From NCBI GenBank assembly GCA_023248955.1, contig JAHFDP010000022.1, forward strand, positions 1 to 51,548: 51,548 bases of DNA, read 5' to 3'. The stretch is from Deltaproteobacteria bacterium (GTDB taxonomy: Bacteria; Myxococcota; Myxococcia; Myxococcales; JAHFDP01). Under the pieces are notes generated by a model, which had not been told where the DNA came from, made no database searches, and was given only the letters and a program-made list of their open reading frames with translations. Positions 8,759-17,524 of this stretch are shown piece after piece (position 1 is the first letter of the stretch; every line of letters begins with the position of its first letter). The position numbers and the translations under genes are program-made.

Positions 8759-11700
8759 TTATAGCGCTTTCGGCTCCAGGACGATTTCGGCACTCTGCGC
8801 AGCATCGACGGCCGAGGCGAAGTCCTTGAACGCGTTCCACGCATCCGGGCCAACGCGGGCAGCTCCCAAATCCAGCCGTTCATGAAGGGTCAGGCTACCG
8901 GGCGCGGCACTGGAGGACCAGGAGAAGGCCGCAAAAGGAAGGGAGGAAGTGGTCGCGGGTGGCGCGACGATCTGCGTCCCGGCGGGAAGCGCGAGGCGGA
9001 CATCAATGCGGAGCTGTTCCGCGGAATCGATGAGCAGCGGAGTTACGCGCTCGGCGCGACCCACGAATCGGTGGCCGAGCCGAAGCGGCCAGAAGGATGC
9101 TGGGAAGGCAATCCGGCCGCTGTCGGTCCGGCGCGCAAACCCCTTGGCGTGAAAGCGGTAACGAAGCACCGCCGGATCGCCGGGCGCCGCCGGCTCTTCG
9201 ACCGAGAGATCGTCGAGCACCGCGCCGTGAAAATTGTGCGTGAGCTGCGACTCCAACGCCTGCTTGCGCTTCGCCGCTTCGAGCTGTTCGAGCGCTTCGG
9301 CCATGCCCGCACCCTGAAAACCCGTGGAGGTATCGACGGCGCTTCCGGTCAACGTCCCGTCGGGTTCTAGTTGAAGGTCAAAGACGATGGCGCGCGCGGA
9401 CTCCATTGCTCCGCGCCTTCGCGCTACGCCCGTCGCCAGCAAAGCTGGCTCCTCCTCCATTGCTCCGCGCCTTCGCGCTACGCCCGTCGCCAGCAAAGCT
9501 GGCTCCTCCTCATCCGTGGACTTCGGTGTGCGTTCTACGCGCACGGACTCGCCAGGCTCGGGAAGAATCGTGGCTTCGGCGTCGGAGAGAGACGAAGGCA
9601 GCGCACCGAAGGGCGCCATCCGCATCGAGGAGTCGATCCAGAGCGGGCCATCCGGGAAGTCCACACGCAACACGGCCGCTGTCCAGAGATCGCCGTGCGT
9701 AAAACGGTAGGGCGCCGGATCGGTTCCAAACGCGCGGATGAGCGCCACGTGGGAATGAATACCAGCCGCGGTGAGCGCCGCCTTGAGGACGGGCAGCCGG
9801 TTGCCGCGGCCGCTGGCCAAGACTTGCGCGGCGGACGCGGAGAAGTCCGTGGATCGACCGCGGCCACGGACCACCTTGGCGATGGCGGCATAGATCGCGG
9901 CTGCCTTTTCTCGCGGTGTGGAGCCCGGCGCGCTGCGCTCCAACTGATCGATCTCGAAGGCGGGCCGCGTCCGCAAAAGCGCGAAATCGGCGAACGACTG
10001 CGCCAGTGCCGCCTGGCCCGCACCCGAACCGACTTGAACCCAGGGCATGAACTCCGCCTCGCTCGTCGCACTGGGCTCGGGAACCAGCGCGGGGACTTTG
10101 CGCGCGGTGTAGGTCCAGCGATCGTACCCATCGGTTCCGACCGCCGCGGCGACATGCTCGATGGGTGGCGCGGAAAAATGATGCGCGTCGATCGTTAAAC
10201 CGGCAGCGGGCGCGGCGTGTACTTCGTAGCTGCTTTCGAAGATCGGAATTTCCGGCGCGCGAAAAGTAAAACTCGCCGATGCGAATCCCGGGAGCGCGGA
10301 ATCACGAGCGCCCATGGCACGAAGATATTCAAAATCGACGTAGTCGCCAGGTTCGAGACCACTAAGCGAAATCGAATCCTTGCCGGCGATTTCGTCTGGT
10401 TCGAGCACGCTTCCGTCTGGCTTGAGGGTCCGGAGAGCGACGATCTCGGCGCCGTCGGGGACGTTCACGTCGCCAAAATGCGCCAGGCCACGGCGGTCGA
10501 GGATCTGCGTAAGTGTGTGGATCCGCTCAATGGCCGATCCGTCGGCGTTCACCTCGAGCGCGGCCTGGTCGAGAAGCAACTCTGCCGGTGCTCCCCGCGC
10601 GGCGCCACCGGCGGCCCTGAACGAAGCGATGGCCTCCTTCGCGTCGCGATGAGCCCAGGCCAGTGGCGTTTGGCCATGCTCGTGATCCAGTGCGTGGCGA
10701 AGCAGGAGGTCGCCTCCACTCAGTCGCAAAGAAGCGTCGCGTTCCGCTTCCGCGGCGGTCTTGTCGCCCGCAAGCTCGAGCGCATTCGCCAAACGGTGGT
10801 GCAGCATGGCCGACCGCGGCGCGAGCTCGACAACCGAACGAAGGAGTGCCGCGGAGGCCACGGCATCTCCCGAGGCCAGAAACGCATCGGCCAGCGCCAG
10901 CTGCGGCGCCACGCGAGCGGGGGCCTTCGCCGCCAGCGACCGCGCCAGTTGGAGCGCACCCGCAACGTCTCCACGCTCTCGTAACCGAAGAAGCGAGGTC
11001 CGTCGGCCGTCTGGACAAGCCTTGACGAGTTGGGGAGCCAGCGCGTCTTCGGAAGCGGTGTCCTCTTCTCGGTGCGCAAGATCATCAAGCAACTGAAACG
11101 CATCGCAGCGATCGGGGTCACCGGCAAGCGCCTCGCCTGCCAAACGGCGGGCATCGGTGGTGTCTCCGCGCGCCTGGCGTAAACGCGCTTGGGCGATCAA
11201 CACACGCGAGGCGCCCGGAGCGGCCGCGGCGGCTAGCGCGAGACGCGTCTCGGCATCGTCGTAGTGCTCGGCATCGCGATCCATCGCCGCACGGTGGAGT
11301 TGGAGCCGTACCATGGATTTGTCGGCGGCCAACGCGGCGTCTTCGTCTCTCGCCGCGCGCCCCTTGGCCACGCGCTCCGGCAAATCGGCATCGCGCAAGG
11401 TCAGCTCCGCGCGCAACGCCAAGGCCGGCGCGCTCTGCGGAGCGAGTGCAACAACGCGTTCTATCTGCTCTCGGGCCGCGGCACGATCGTCCGGAAACGC
11501 AGCCAGCGCGGCCAAGAACGCTTCCGTCGATTCGTCTTCGGAAAATGGGGGCGGAGATTCAGCACTGGCGGCTGCATGCGGTGCTGCGCGCATCGTGCCC
11601 TTCGCGGGTTCGGTCTGCGCGTCGGAGTCCGAGCCGTCTCTTCTCGTCAGCGCGACACGGAAGCGGGCGCCCTCGGCACGCGTCCAACGCACCAGCACCC

Positions 11701-12610
11701 GATGCCTACCGGGCGCCAGCGATACCGGAACGGCGACCAACCGCGGTGGCAACCGCGGGTAGGGCGTGCGAACGACGGTCCGCTCGCCGTCGATGAAGAG
11801 CCGCAATGCGCCCGCACCCTCGACAAAAAGCAGATAGTCACCGCCGCGGGCGAGCGTCACGTCGCTGGCGGCGACATAGAGATCGGCATCGAACGGCTCC
11901 TCGTCGAGGCCAACATCGCCGTCGGGGAAGGCGAGCCTGCGCGTGGGCGCTAGACCGAACTGCGTGATGTAGGACGCGGCAATGGGCGTGGTCGCGTCGT
12001 CGAGCGGCGTCGGAGCATCGAGATCGAGCAGGTGGTGCGCGGCGAACGGTCCGGCGATGGACCAAGAAGTGACCGCACCCAGTGCCGCCCACTCCTGTCT
12101 TTCAACAACGTCGTCGCCCCGCTGCGCCGCGACGTGAGCAAGAACCTGATGCGCGCGCCGTGCGCCGCGCGCGGAAGCTCGGCCTGAGCCCAAATAGTGC
12201 ATGACCGCTTGCTTGATTTCCGCATCGACGGCGGGAGATGCGCCCTGCCAGGCGTCGAATCGCGAGAACGCGAGTTCGGCGAGCGGATCTTCCGGGTGCG
12301 CGGAAACGAGGCGGCCGTCGAAGCGAACCGCAGCGAGATCATCCACGCGATCGGCGGCCATTTCGGCCATCCCGAAGAGCGCCCAGCGTTCAAGCGGATC
12401 GCCGTCGAGCGCGGCTTCGAATCGGCGTTGCGCGGCCTTGGCGTCTCCACGTTGCAGGTAGGCGGACCAACCGCCTCGGGCGATCTCGGCGGCGCTGGCC
12501 CCTGGCGCGTCAGCCGCGTGTTCGATCGATTCCTCCGTGGAGGGTGCTACGCGTTGCGACACACAGGAGCAGAGCACGACGATCGTAACTATACTAAATA
12601 TCCTTTTCAT
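8759..12610 (-). CDS. TPR / DUF3857 / transglutaminase-like lipoprotein, catalytic triad lost
   Basis: This 1283-residue protein starts with a signal peptide ending LCSC, so lipidation at Cys16 is likely. TPR-like helical repeats rich in Ala, Leu and Arg fill much of residues 30-640. A DUF3857-type beta domain follows (about 660-790; motif LKPDGSVLEPDEIAGKD). A transglutaminase-like fold comes next (about 870-1010), and then a C-terminal beta-rich part. Against the paralogue immediately upstream, the catalytic Cys position is Gly936 (GRGNR where the paralogue has GDCKD), and the His position reads Ala. Only the Asp in LWIDSS remains, so I infer a pseudoenzyme with a binding or scaffold role. 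An exact 54-bp tandem duplication adds two 18-residue repeats after the transglutaminase region. Its ATG overlaps the upstream stop by 4 bases, indicating translational coupling. Confidence 0.85.
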   Translation of the reverse strand: MKRIFSIVTIVVLCSCVSQRVAPSTEESIEHAADAPGASAAEIARGGWSAYLQRGDAKAAQRRFEAALDGDPLERWALFGMAEMAADRVDDLAAVRFDGRLVSAHPEDPLAELAFSRFDAWQGASPAVDAEIKQAVMHYLGSGRASARGARRAHQVLAHVAAQRGDDVVERQEWAALGAVTSWSIAGPFAAHHLLDLDAPTPLDDATTPIAASYITQFGLAPTRRLAFPDGDVGLDEEPFDADLYVAASDVTLARGGDYLLFVEGAGALRLFIDGERTVVRTPYPRLPPRLVAVPVSLAPGRHRVLVRWTRAEGARFRVALTRRDGSDSDAQTEPAKGTMRAAPHAAASAESPPPFSEDESTEAFLAALAAFPDDRAAAREQIERVVALAPQSAPALALRAELTLRDADLPERVAKGRAARDEDAALAADKSMVRLQLHRAAMDRDAEHYDDAETRLALAAAAAPGASRVLIAQARLRQARGDTTDARRLAGEALAGDPDRCDAFQLLDDLAHREEDTASEDALAPQLVKACPDGRRTSLLRLRERGDVAGALQLARSLAAKAPARVAPQLALADAFLASGDAVASAALLRSVVELAPRSAMLHHRLANALELAGDKTAAEAERDASLRLSGGDLLLRHALDHEHGQTPLAWAHRDAKEAIASFRAAGGAARGAPAELLLDQAALEVNADGSAIERIHTLTQILDRRGLAHFGDVNVPDGAEIVALRTLKPDGSVLEPDEIAGKDSISLSGLEPGDYVDFEYLRAMGARDSALPGFASASFTFRAPEIPIFESSYEVHAAPAAGLTIDAHHFSAPPIEHVAAAVGTDGYDRWTYTARKVPALVPEPSATSEAEFMPWVQVGSGAGQAALAQSFADFALLRTRPAFEIDQLERSAPGSTPREKAAAIYAAIAKVVRGRGRSTDFSASAAQVLASGRGNRLPVLKAALTAAGIHSHVALIRAFGTDPAPYRFTHGDLWTAAVLRVDFPDGPLWIDSSMRMAPFGALPSSLSDAEATILPEPGESVRVERTPKSTDEEEPALLATGVARRRGAMEEEPALLATGVARRRGAMESARAIVFDLQLEPDGTLTGSAVDTSTGFQGAGMAEALEQLEAAKRKQALESQLTHNFHGAVLDDLSVEEPAAPGDPAVLRYRFHAKGFARRTDSGRIAFPASFWPLRLGHRFVGRAERVTPLLIDSAEQLRIDVRLALPAGTQIVAPPATTSSLPFAAFSWSSSAAPGSLTLHERLDLGAARVGPDAWNAFKDFASAVDAAQSAEIVLEPKAL
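9401..9508 (-). repeat. Exact 54-bp tandem repeat (x2) carrying a GCCAGC-AAA-GCTGGC palindrome
   Basis: Copies 9401-9454 and 9455-9508 are identical. Each contains a 6-bp-arm palindrome with an AAA loop, preceded by TCCGCGCCTTCGCGCTACGC. The period is a multiple of three, so each copy adds 18 residues in frame (EEPALLATGVARRRGAME). Related sequences occur at 15072-15117, 25921-25944 and 31117-31155, which suggests a dispersed palindromic element and not simple slippage alone. Confidence 0.9.
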
Positions 12611-15600
12611 CGCGCCGCCCGCTCGCTGCCCGTTTCGGAGAGCTTCACCTGGCGCAGAAGCGCCGCATCGAGACCCGCGAGAAACGAGCGAAACTCCGCA
12701 TAATCGGCGGGCTCCACACGGTCGGCCTTCAACACGACCTCTCCCTCGGCGATCAGCCGTGCGCCTTCATGGTGGTAGGCGAGATGGTAATTTCCGTAGC
12801 GAGACTGCGCGATCGCGTCCTCCGGAAGTTGAACCTGCGCCAGCGTCGTCGGCAGGTCGACTTCGTAATGAAAGCGGTGCCGCCAGGGATAGCCGAGCAC
12901 CAGCGCGTAGTCGCGCTTCGAGAGCGGCGCGTAGCTCTCGACGTACTGCGGGGCCTGACCAAACGGCGTAAAGGAGAGCCCGCGCAGAGCGTGTTGCGCA
13001 AAGCGCGGCACCGTTGCGGCGAAACTGGTCGAGACGTCGCGCTCCACCTGACCAGGATCGTTCATGTCGAACGCGGTGCAGGTGAGCCCGGGAAAGGCCC
13101 GGCTGTAGGTCTCCTCGAAACGGCTCTTGCGCGTGTCCTTCGACTCGTAGCTCCGGCGATAGTCAGGTGCACCGAGGCCACGGACCAGCGTGGTTCCGGT
13201 GAGGTGCGCGTCGCCAGCGGCATCGAGCGCAATTTGGAAACGGCTCTCGGTGGCGTTATCCGACGTGAGGGCGGCATCGATGGTCACAAAGTCGCTGTGG
13301 CCCGCGGGATCGACCACCAGCGCTTCGGCGCCGCGATCGTCGCCCGGCAGCTCGTGCGACCCGTGGTACTCGGCCGTCCCGTCGAGGAAGAGCTTGAACT
13401 TGGGGACGTAGAGGATGGCGTGGTTGAACACCGCCAGCGACGCCGGTTCGCTCGGAATTTTTCCCAGGTGGTGCATGCGAACCAGCGCCAACCGCGACTC
13501 GATGCCCAGCGCGTCCAGCATGGCGTGCATGAGCGACGCCTTGTCTTTGCAGTCGCCGAACGAGCGCTCGAGAATGGTCGACACTTTGTACGGCTTGAAA
13601 CCGTGGATACCGAACTCCAGCCCGACGTAGCGCGTTTGGGAAATCACGTAGTCGTAAACCGCTCGGATGCGCGCCTCCTCGTCGGCGGCGGGAAGGGCGG
13701 ACACCGCTTCTTGCGCGGCTTTTCTGATTTCGTCGGTCACGTGGAGCTGGTCCTTCACCAAGCCCCAATAGAATTCGCCGACCTGATGCCAGTCTTTGTA
13801 AGTGGAGACGTGAACGAAGGTCGCCACCTCGCTCCATCCTGGCATCCCCGGTTCAGTCACGATTTTGGGCACGTCTTGCGCGGTCCACGAGAGCACCGTG
13901 GCGCCCGCGTCACCGGCTTTTTCGGTGCGGGTAACCTTGGCCGCGCCCGCGGTGTTGGAATAAAAGCGCCGGCCCGGCGGGCCAATCAGCACGTAAGCGG
14001 CCTGGGTCGTGGGGATGGTGCTTTGAAGAAAAACCACGTCGCCGAAATAGTCAGCGAAATAGTTGTCCTCGCCCGCGTCGTCGAGGCGGGTGGTGATTTC
14101 CACGATGTCGCCGGGCGCTAGCGTCGGGAAGGAAAGGACGCGCTGGCGGTAATCGTAATAGAGACCAAACCAGGGCTCAGAGAGCGAGCGATCGTTTTCC
14201 CCGTGACTCTCCACGATGCTGCCGTCGGGGCGAATCACCCGCGCCCGCTCGATGCGCAGCTCCTGCCGACCGGGAGTATATTGAATACCGTGCGTCCGCC
14301 ACATCTCCACGCCGCGCTGGTTTTGGACCAGCACGATCTGCTGCTCGGTGCGCGAGGCGAGCCCGTTCGGAAAAACGCGCGTGACGTGAACGTCGGACAG
14401 CATGACCGCATCGTCGGACGCGGCGTGATCGCTGCTTTGTCGAAGCTGTGTAGCGTCGGCGAGATAGGGCGCCGCGTAACTCTTCTCGGGGCGCACCGCG
14501 CGGGCCAGCTCCCGCAAAGGCGGATTCTGCGGCCTGAGCGCGAGGGCGTGTTGAAAGTCATCCAACGCACCCGCCGTGTCGCCGCGCCGAAGCAGATGCT
14601 TGCCGCGGCGCTCGTAGACTTCAGCGCTGTCCGGCGCCATTTCCCGCGCGCGTGCGTAGTAAGCATTGGCTTCGGAGACTTCGGTGCCACCCGGCGCGCC
14701 TGCACCGTGCGCGCCCCCATCGTGAGCAGAAAGCACATCCGCGGCGCGGAGGAGCGGATCGACTTCGCCCGGATCCAACGCGGCAACATCGTCCAGCGTT
14801 TTCGTGGCCCCGGGCAGATCGCCTTTGGCCAGCAGCAGCTGCACCAGCGCGTTGCGCGCTTCAGAATCGTCCCAGCGGCGCGCCAACGCTCGGCGAAGCA
14901 GCGCTATCGCGGTCTCGGATCTTCCCAGGCGGCGCTCCGCAAAGGCGGCCTGCTTGAGCGCATCCGGCGACTTCGGAAATCGCTCGGCCAGCGCCCGCCG
15001 CTCTTGGATGGCGCGTGGGAAGAGGCCCATCGCCTCGTGCGCGCGCGCCAGCAGGAGCTCGACCTCAAGCGTTGTTCCGCGCCTTCCCCCTCTGCCCGTC
15101 GACAGCGAATCCGGCGCGGTCCCTAGCGCATCTTCGAGGTAAGGCAGCGCGCGAAAGGGCTGCCCGCGATCGAGCGCTGTCCGCGCCAGCGCGAGCTGCG
15201 CACTGACGTCGTGCGGAGACAGTGCCAGCGCGGTCTCGAGCGCCACGCGGCGTTTGTTGGCGTTCTCTTCCTCGTAGCGAGATTGCCGAATGAGCAACGC
15301 CGGGTCTTTCGGTGCCAGCGCCACGGCGCGTTTCTGGGCCTCGAGATGCGTCCGCTCCTTGACGTCGAAGGGGCGCCGGCTGGCGAGCAGGATGGCCTCG
15401 TCTTCCGCCAAAGAAGCGTCATATGTGGTCAATACCGATCTTGACAAAAGAGCAAGTGCGTCGTCGACGCGTGATTCACGCTCGAGTGTCCGTGCCGATG
15501 GATCCACCAGCCGCGCGCCCGCCTTGGGAATGGACGAAGCCAGGCTCGGCATCGGCGCACCGCCAACCGTCCCGAGGCGAACACGCAAAGATGGCCAGGC

Positions 15601-16359
15601 CTCGCCACCCGCCACCTTGAGCAGCAGCGTGTTTTCGCCTTGCTTGAGCGTCACCGCCGCGAAGCTTTGATCGAAGCGCGCCGGATGCTGCGCCGGATCG
15701 CTGCGCACCATTGCGCCATTGACCCAAAGTTTAGTGGCCCCCGAAGCGCCGCAGGCAACCCAGACCGTCTGCGCGCGCGGCGACGTGATCACGGTCGCGC
15801 CGTAAAAAACGATCTGTTTGTGCGGTGAAAGAAACGAGCTGAGATCGACGACGCCGAACTCCGGCGCGAAGGGCAACACGCGCCAGTGCGCTTCGTGCTC
15901 TTTGCCCGGCCAAGCGACCGTATAGTCGACCGGCTGCGTCTCCGGCGGAAACGTGGCGTCAAAGCCCGCGCGACCGTCGTTGTCGAAAGGCCCGGCCACT
16001 GCCCAGGCCTCGACGGTACCCAGCGCCTTCGCGTCCGCGCGCGCTGCACCGAGATCGCCCAGCGTGCGCGCGGTTTCCAACGCAAATTCCAGAGCCAGTG
16101 CGCGCGTCTCGCCGCGGTAATGCGAGTCGCCGGCGACTTTCAAATAGAACGCCCGCAACGGCCCCAACTCGGCCTGGCTCTGTTTCTTCTCCTCCGCGAT
16201 GCGCAGGAGATCGGAAACGCCGCGCGGCTCGGCGGCATGCCGCACGAGTTGCGCCTGATGCGTAGGGAGTTCGTTCGCCACGGCCGCCTGCGCGACCAAC
16301 ACCAGAGCAAGGGGGCACCAGCGCATCAGGAGGCCAAACAAGAACGTCTTGGTCCGCAT
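12607..16359 (-). CDS. Secreted TPR / DUF3857 / transglutaminase-like protein with intact triad
   Basis: The product has 1250 residues. The frame stays open upstream across comF, but the start at 16359 gives a typical signal peptide (MRTKTFLFGLLMRW...AQAAVANE) and leaves a 32-bp gap after comF, so I prefer it. A predicted beta domain (PA14- or galactose-binding-like, about 130-260) is followed by TPR repeats (about 280-620). DUF3857 follows (about 640-800; IRPDGSIVESHGEND), then a transglutaminase-like domain with GDCKDKASLM (Cys937), NHAILYV (His980) and LFLDGT (Asp993), and a C-terminal beta domain. The triad is that of papain-fold peptidases and transglutaminases. The substrate is unknown, and a role at the cell envelope is inferred. 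The stop overlaps the ATG of the dead paralogue by 4 bases. Confidence 0.85.
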   Translation of the reverse strand: MRTKTFLFGLLMRWCPLALVLVAQAAVANELPTHQAQLVRHAAEPRGVSDLLRIAEEKKQSQAELGPLRAFYLKVAGDSHYRGETRALALEFALETARTLGDLGAARADAKALGTVEAWAVAGPFDNDGRAGFDATFPPETQPVDYTVAWPGKEHEAHWRVLPFAPEFGVVDLSSFLSPHKQIVFYGATVITSPRAQTVWVACGASGATKLWVNGAMVRSDPAQHPARFDQSFAAVTLKQGENTLLLKVAGGEAWPSLRVRLGTVGGAPMPSLASSIPKAGARLVDPSARTLERESRVDDALALLSRSVLTTYDASLAEDEAILLASRRPFDVKERTHLEAQKRAVALAPKDPALLIRQSRYEEENANKRRVALETALALSPHDVSAQLALARTALDRGQPFRALPYLEDALGTAPDSLSTGRGGRRGTTLEVELLLARAHEAMGLFPRAIQERRALAERFPKSPDALKQAAFAERRLGRSETAIALLRRALARRWDDSEARNALVQLLLAKGDLPGATKTLDDVAALDPGEVDPLLRAADVLSAHDGGAHGAGAPGGTEVSEANAYYARAREMAPDSAEVYERRGKHLLRRGDTAGALDDFQHALALRPQNPPLRELARAVRPEKSYAAPYLADATQLRQSSDHAASDDAVMLSDVHVTRVFPNGLASRTEQQIVLVQNQRGVEMWRTHGIQYTPGRQELRIERARVIRPDGSIVESHGENDRSLSEPWFGLYYDYRQRVLSFPTLAPGDIVEITTRLDDAGEDNYFADYFGDVVFLQSTIPTTQAAYVLIGPPGRRFYSNTAGAAKVTRTEKAGDAGATVLSWTAQDVPKIVTEPGMPGWSEVATFVHVSTYKDWHQVGEFYWGLVKDQLHVTDEIRKAAQEAVSALPAADEEARIRAVYDYVISQTRYVGLEFGIHGFKPYKVSTILERSFGDCKDKASLMHAMLDALGIESRLALVRMHHLGKIPSEPASLAVFNHAILYVPKFKLFLDGTAEYHGSHELPGDDRGAEALVVDPAGHSDFVTIDAALTSDNATESRFQIALDAAGDAHLTGTTLVRGLGAPDYRRSYESKDTRKSRFEETYSRAFPGLTCTAFDMNDPGQVERDVSTSFAATVPRFAQHALRGLSFTPFGQAPQYVESYAPLSKRDYALVLGYPWRHRFHYEVDLPTTLAQVQLPEDAIAQSRYGNYHLAYHHEGARLIAEGEVVLKADRVEPADYAEFRSFLAGLDAALLRQVKLSETGSERAAR
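15072..15117 (-). repeat. Diverged copy of the palindromic element, in frame
   Basis: The stretch TCCGCGCCTTCCCCCTCTGC followed by CCGTCGACAGC aligns well with the 54-bp repeat at 9401-9508. It encodes APDSLSTGRGGRRGTT inside the TPR region. The palindrome itself has decayed. It is clearly similar by eye but has not been tested statistically. Confidence 0.5.
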
Positions 16360-16391
16360 TCCTGCAATTGTCGGCCGCCCCCTCTCCACGA

Positions 16392-17087
16392 TCAAATCGC
16401 TCGCGCCAACGCGAGGACCTCCACCCGCCGTGCTCCGGCTTCCTTGAGTGCTCGCGCGCAGGCCGCGGCCGTCGCGCCGGTGGTGAGCACGTCGTCCACC
16501 AGCAGAACTCGCTTTCCCTGGGCGTGCTTGGCCGACAAGAACGCGCCGCGCACGTTGGCCTCGCGGGCGCGCGTATCGAGCCCCACTTGCGGACGTGTCT
16601 CGCGGATGCGCCGAAGAAGACGCGGCTCGAGCGGAAGTTTCCACGCCGACGAAAGTGTACGCGCAAGCAACAACGCTTGATCGAATCCGCGCTCGCGCAG
16701 GCGTTTTTTGTGCAGGGGAATGGGCGCGATCAGATCGGCCATCGGCGCGCCCGTGCTGGCGAGCAGCCGCCCGAGCGGACGGGCCACTCCGTACGCTCGG
16801 CCGTATTTCAATCGATGAATGCCCTCGGCGAGCGCGCCGCCAAAAAGCCACGGGGCATGCGCCCGCGCGAACGCGGGAGGATGGCCGGCGCAACGCGGGC
16901 AGCGACGCGCTTTGAGCGCTAGCACTTCGCTGTGAAAATCCACAGGCAGTCCGCACACCGCGCAGCCGGGAGGGCACTCGACCAGCGTGGCCGCGCACGG
17001 TTCGCAAAAAGGATCGGCAGGCAGCGAAGGCGCGCGACACGCGGCACAGCGCGGGGGGAGAAGGAGACTAATGAACGCAGAGAGCAT
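16392..17087 (-). CDS. comF: ComF family phosphoribosyltransferase-like protein
   Basis: This 231-residue protein begins LLLPPRCAACR and has a four-cysteine zinc-finger-like N-terminus (CxxC pairs at about 14-17, 29-32 and 42-45, plus 68-71). A type I phosphoribosyltransferase domain follows, with the PRPP loop VLLVDDVLTTGAT at about residues 193-205. These are the hallmarks of ComF/GntX. The family is linked to DNA uptake: ComF is a cytoplasmic protein that acts with ComFA and the recombination machinery during transformation. It is the first gene of a likely three-gene operon with the two DUF3857 proteins, although no functional link to them is known. No Shine-Dalgarno precedes the start. 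A 14-bp-arm hairpin lies just upstream instead. Confidence 0.9.
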   Translation of the reverse strand: MLSAFISLLLPPRCAACRAPSLPADPFCEPCAATLVECPPGCAVCGLPVDFHSEVLALKARRCPRCAGHPPAFARAHAPWLFGGALAEGIHRLKYGRAYGVARPLGRLLASTGAPMADLIAPIPLHKKRLRERGFDQALLLARTLSSAWKLPLEPRLLRRIRETRPQVGLDTRAREANVRGAFLSAKHAQGKRVLLVDDVLTTGATAAACARALKEAGARRVEVLALARAI

Positions 17088-17090
17088 GGA

Positions 17091-17122
17091 AATCCGATAT
17101 CAGAGGGGTCTGACATCGGATT
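17091..17122. promoter_or_regulatory. 14-bp inverted repeat abutting the comF start
   Basis: AATCCGATATCAGA and TCTGACATCGGATT pair at 13 of 14 positions around a GGGG loop. The repeat ends three bases before the comF start codon, in the space shared with the divergent gene at 17243. It may be an operator or an mRNA hairpin that masks the start. No T-run follows, so a terminator is unlikely. Confidence 0.6.
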
Positions 17123-17242
17123 CGGCAGGCCCTAATCGGGGGCTCCGCACTGGCCTCCCTTCCGCACAAGAGAACACGTCCGACGGAACTCGTTGCCGCG
17201 AACAGCGCACGGAGCTACGGTGCGCGCCCCGGAGGATTCAAA

Positions 17243-17488
17243 ATGAACGAACAGGAACTGCAGGCGGAGCTGAGCCGGCTCAAGGCTGAAAACGAATCGC
17301 TAAAGGCACGCAGCAGCCGCGCGGTGTCGCTCAAGGTCAGCGAGAAGGGCGGCGTTTCGATTTACGGGCTGGGGCGATTTCCGGTCACGCTCTACAAGGA
17401 GCAGTGGACGAAGCTCCTCGACATGGCGGACGAGATTCGCGCGTTCCTCCGCGAGAATGATTCGAAGCTGAAGACCAAGCAGCAATAG
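17243..17488 (+). CDS. Small conserved coiled-coil protein of unknown function
   Basis: This 81-residue protein has a strong GGAGG 7 bases upstream of its ATG. Residues 1-25 form an acidic leucine-heptad coiled coil (ELQAELSRLKAENESLKA). The rest has a compact domain (SLKVSEKGGVSIYGLGRFPV) and an amphipathic C-terminal helix. From memory, proteins with the KGGVSIYGLGRFPVTLYKEQW block recur in myxobacteria and cyanobacteria without an assigned role. It has no signal peptide, so it is probably cytoplasmic. It is transcribed divergently from comF and ends convergently with the MocR-type gene. Confidence 0.8.
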   Translation: MNEQELQAELSRLKAENESLKARSSRAVSLKVSEKGGVSIYGLGRFPVTLYKEQWTKLLDMADEIRAFLRENDSKLKTKQQ

Positions 17489-17524
17489 CTTCGGTCCGCG
17501 GCCGCGCTCACGTCCGTTGACCGA

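Noticed and set aside
16360-17040. N-terminal extension of the 1250-residue TPR/DUF3857 protein
   Set aside because: The extension lies entirely over comF, is Arg/Ser-rich, and would bury the clear signal peptide that begins at 16359.
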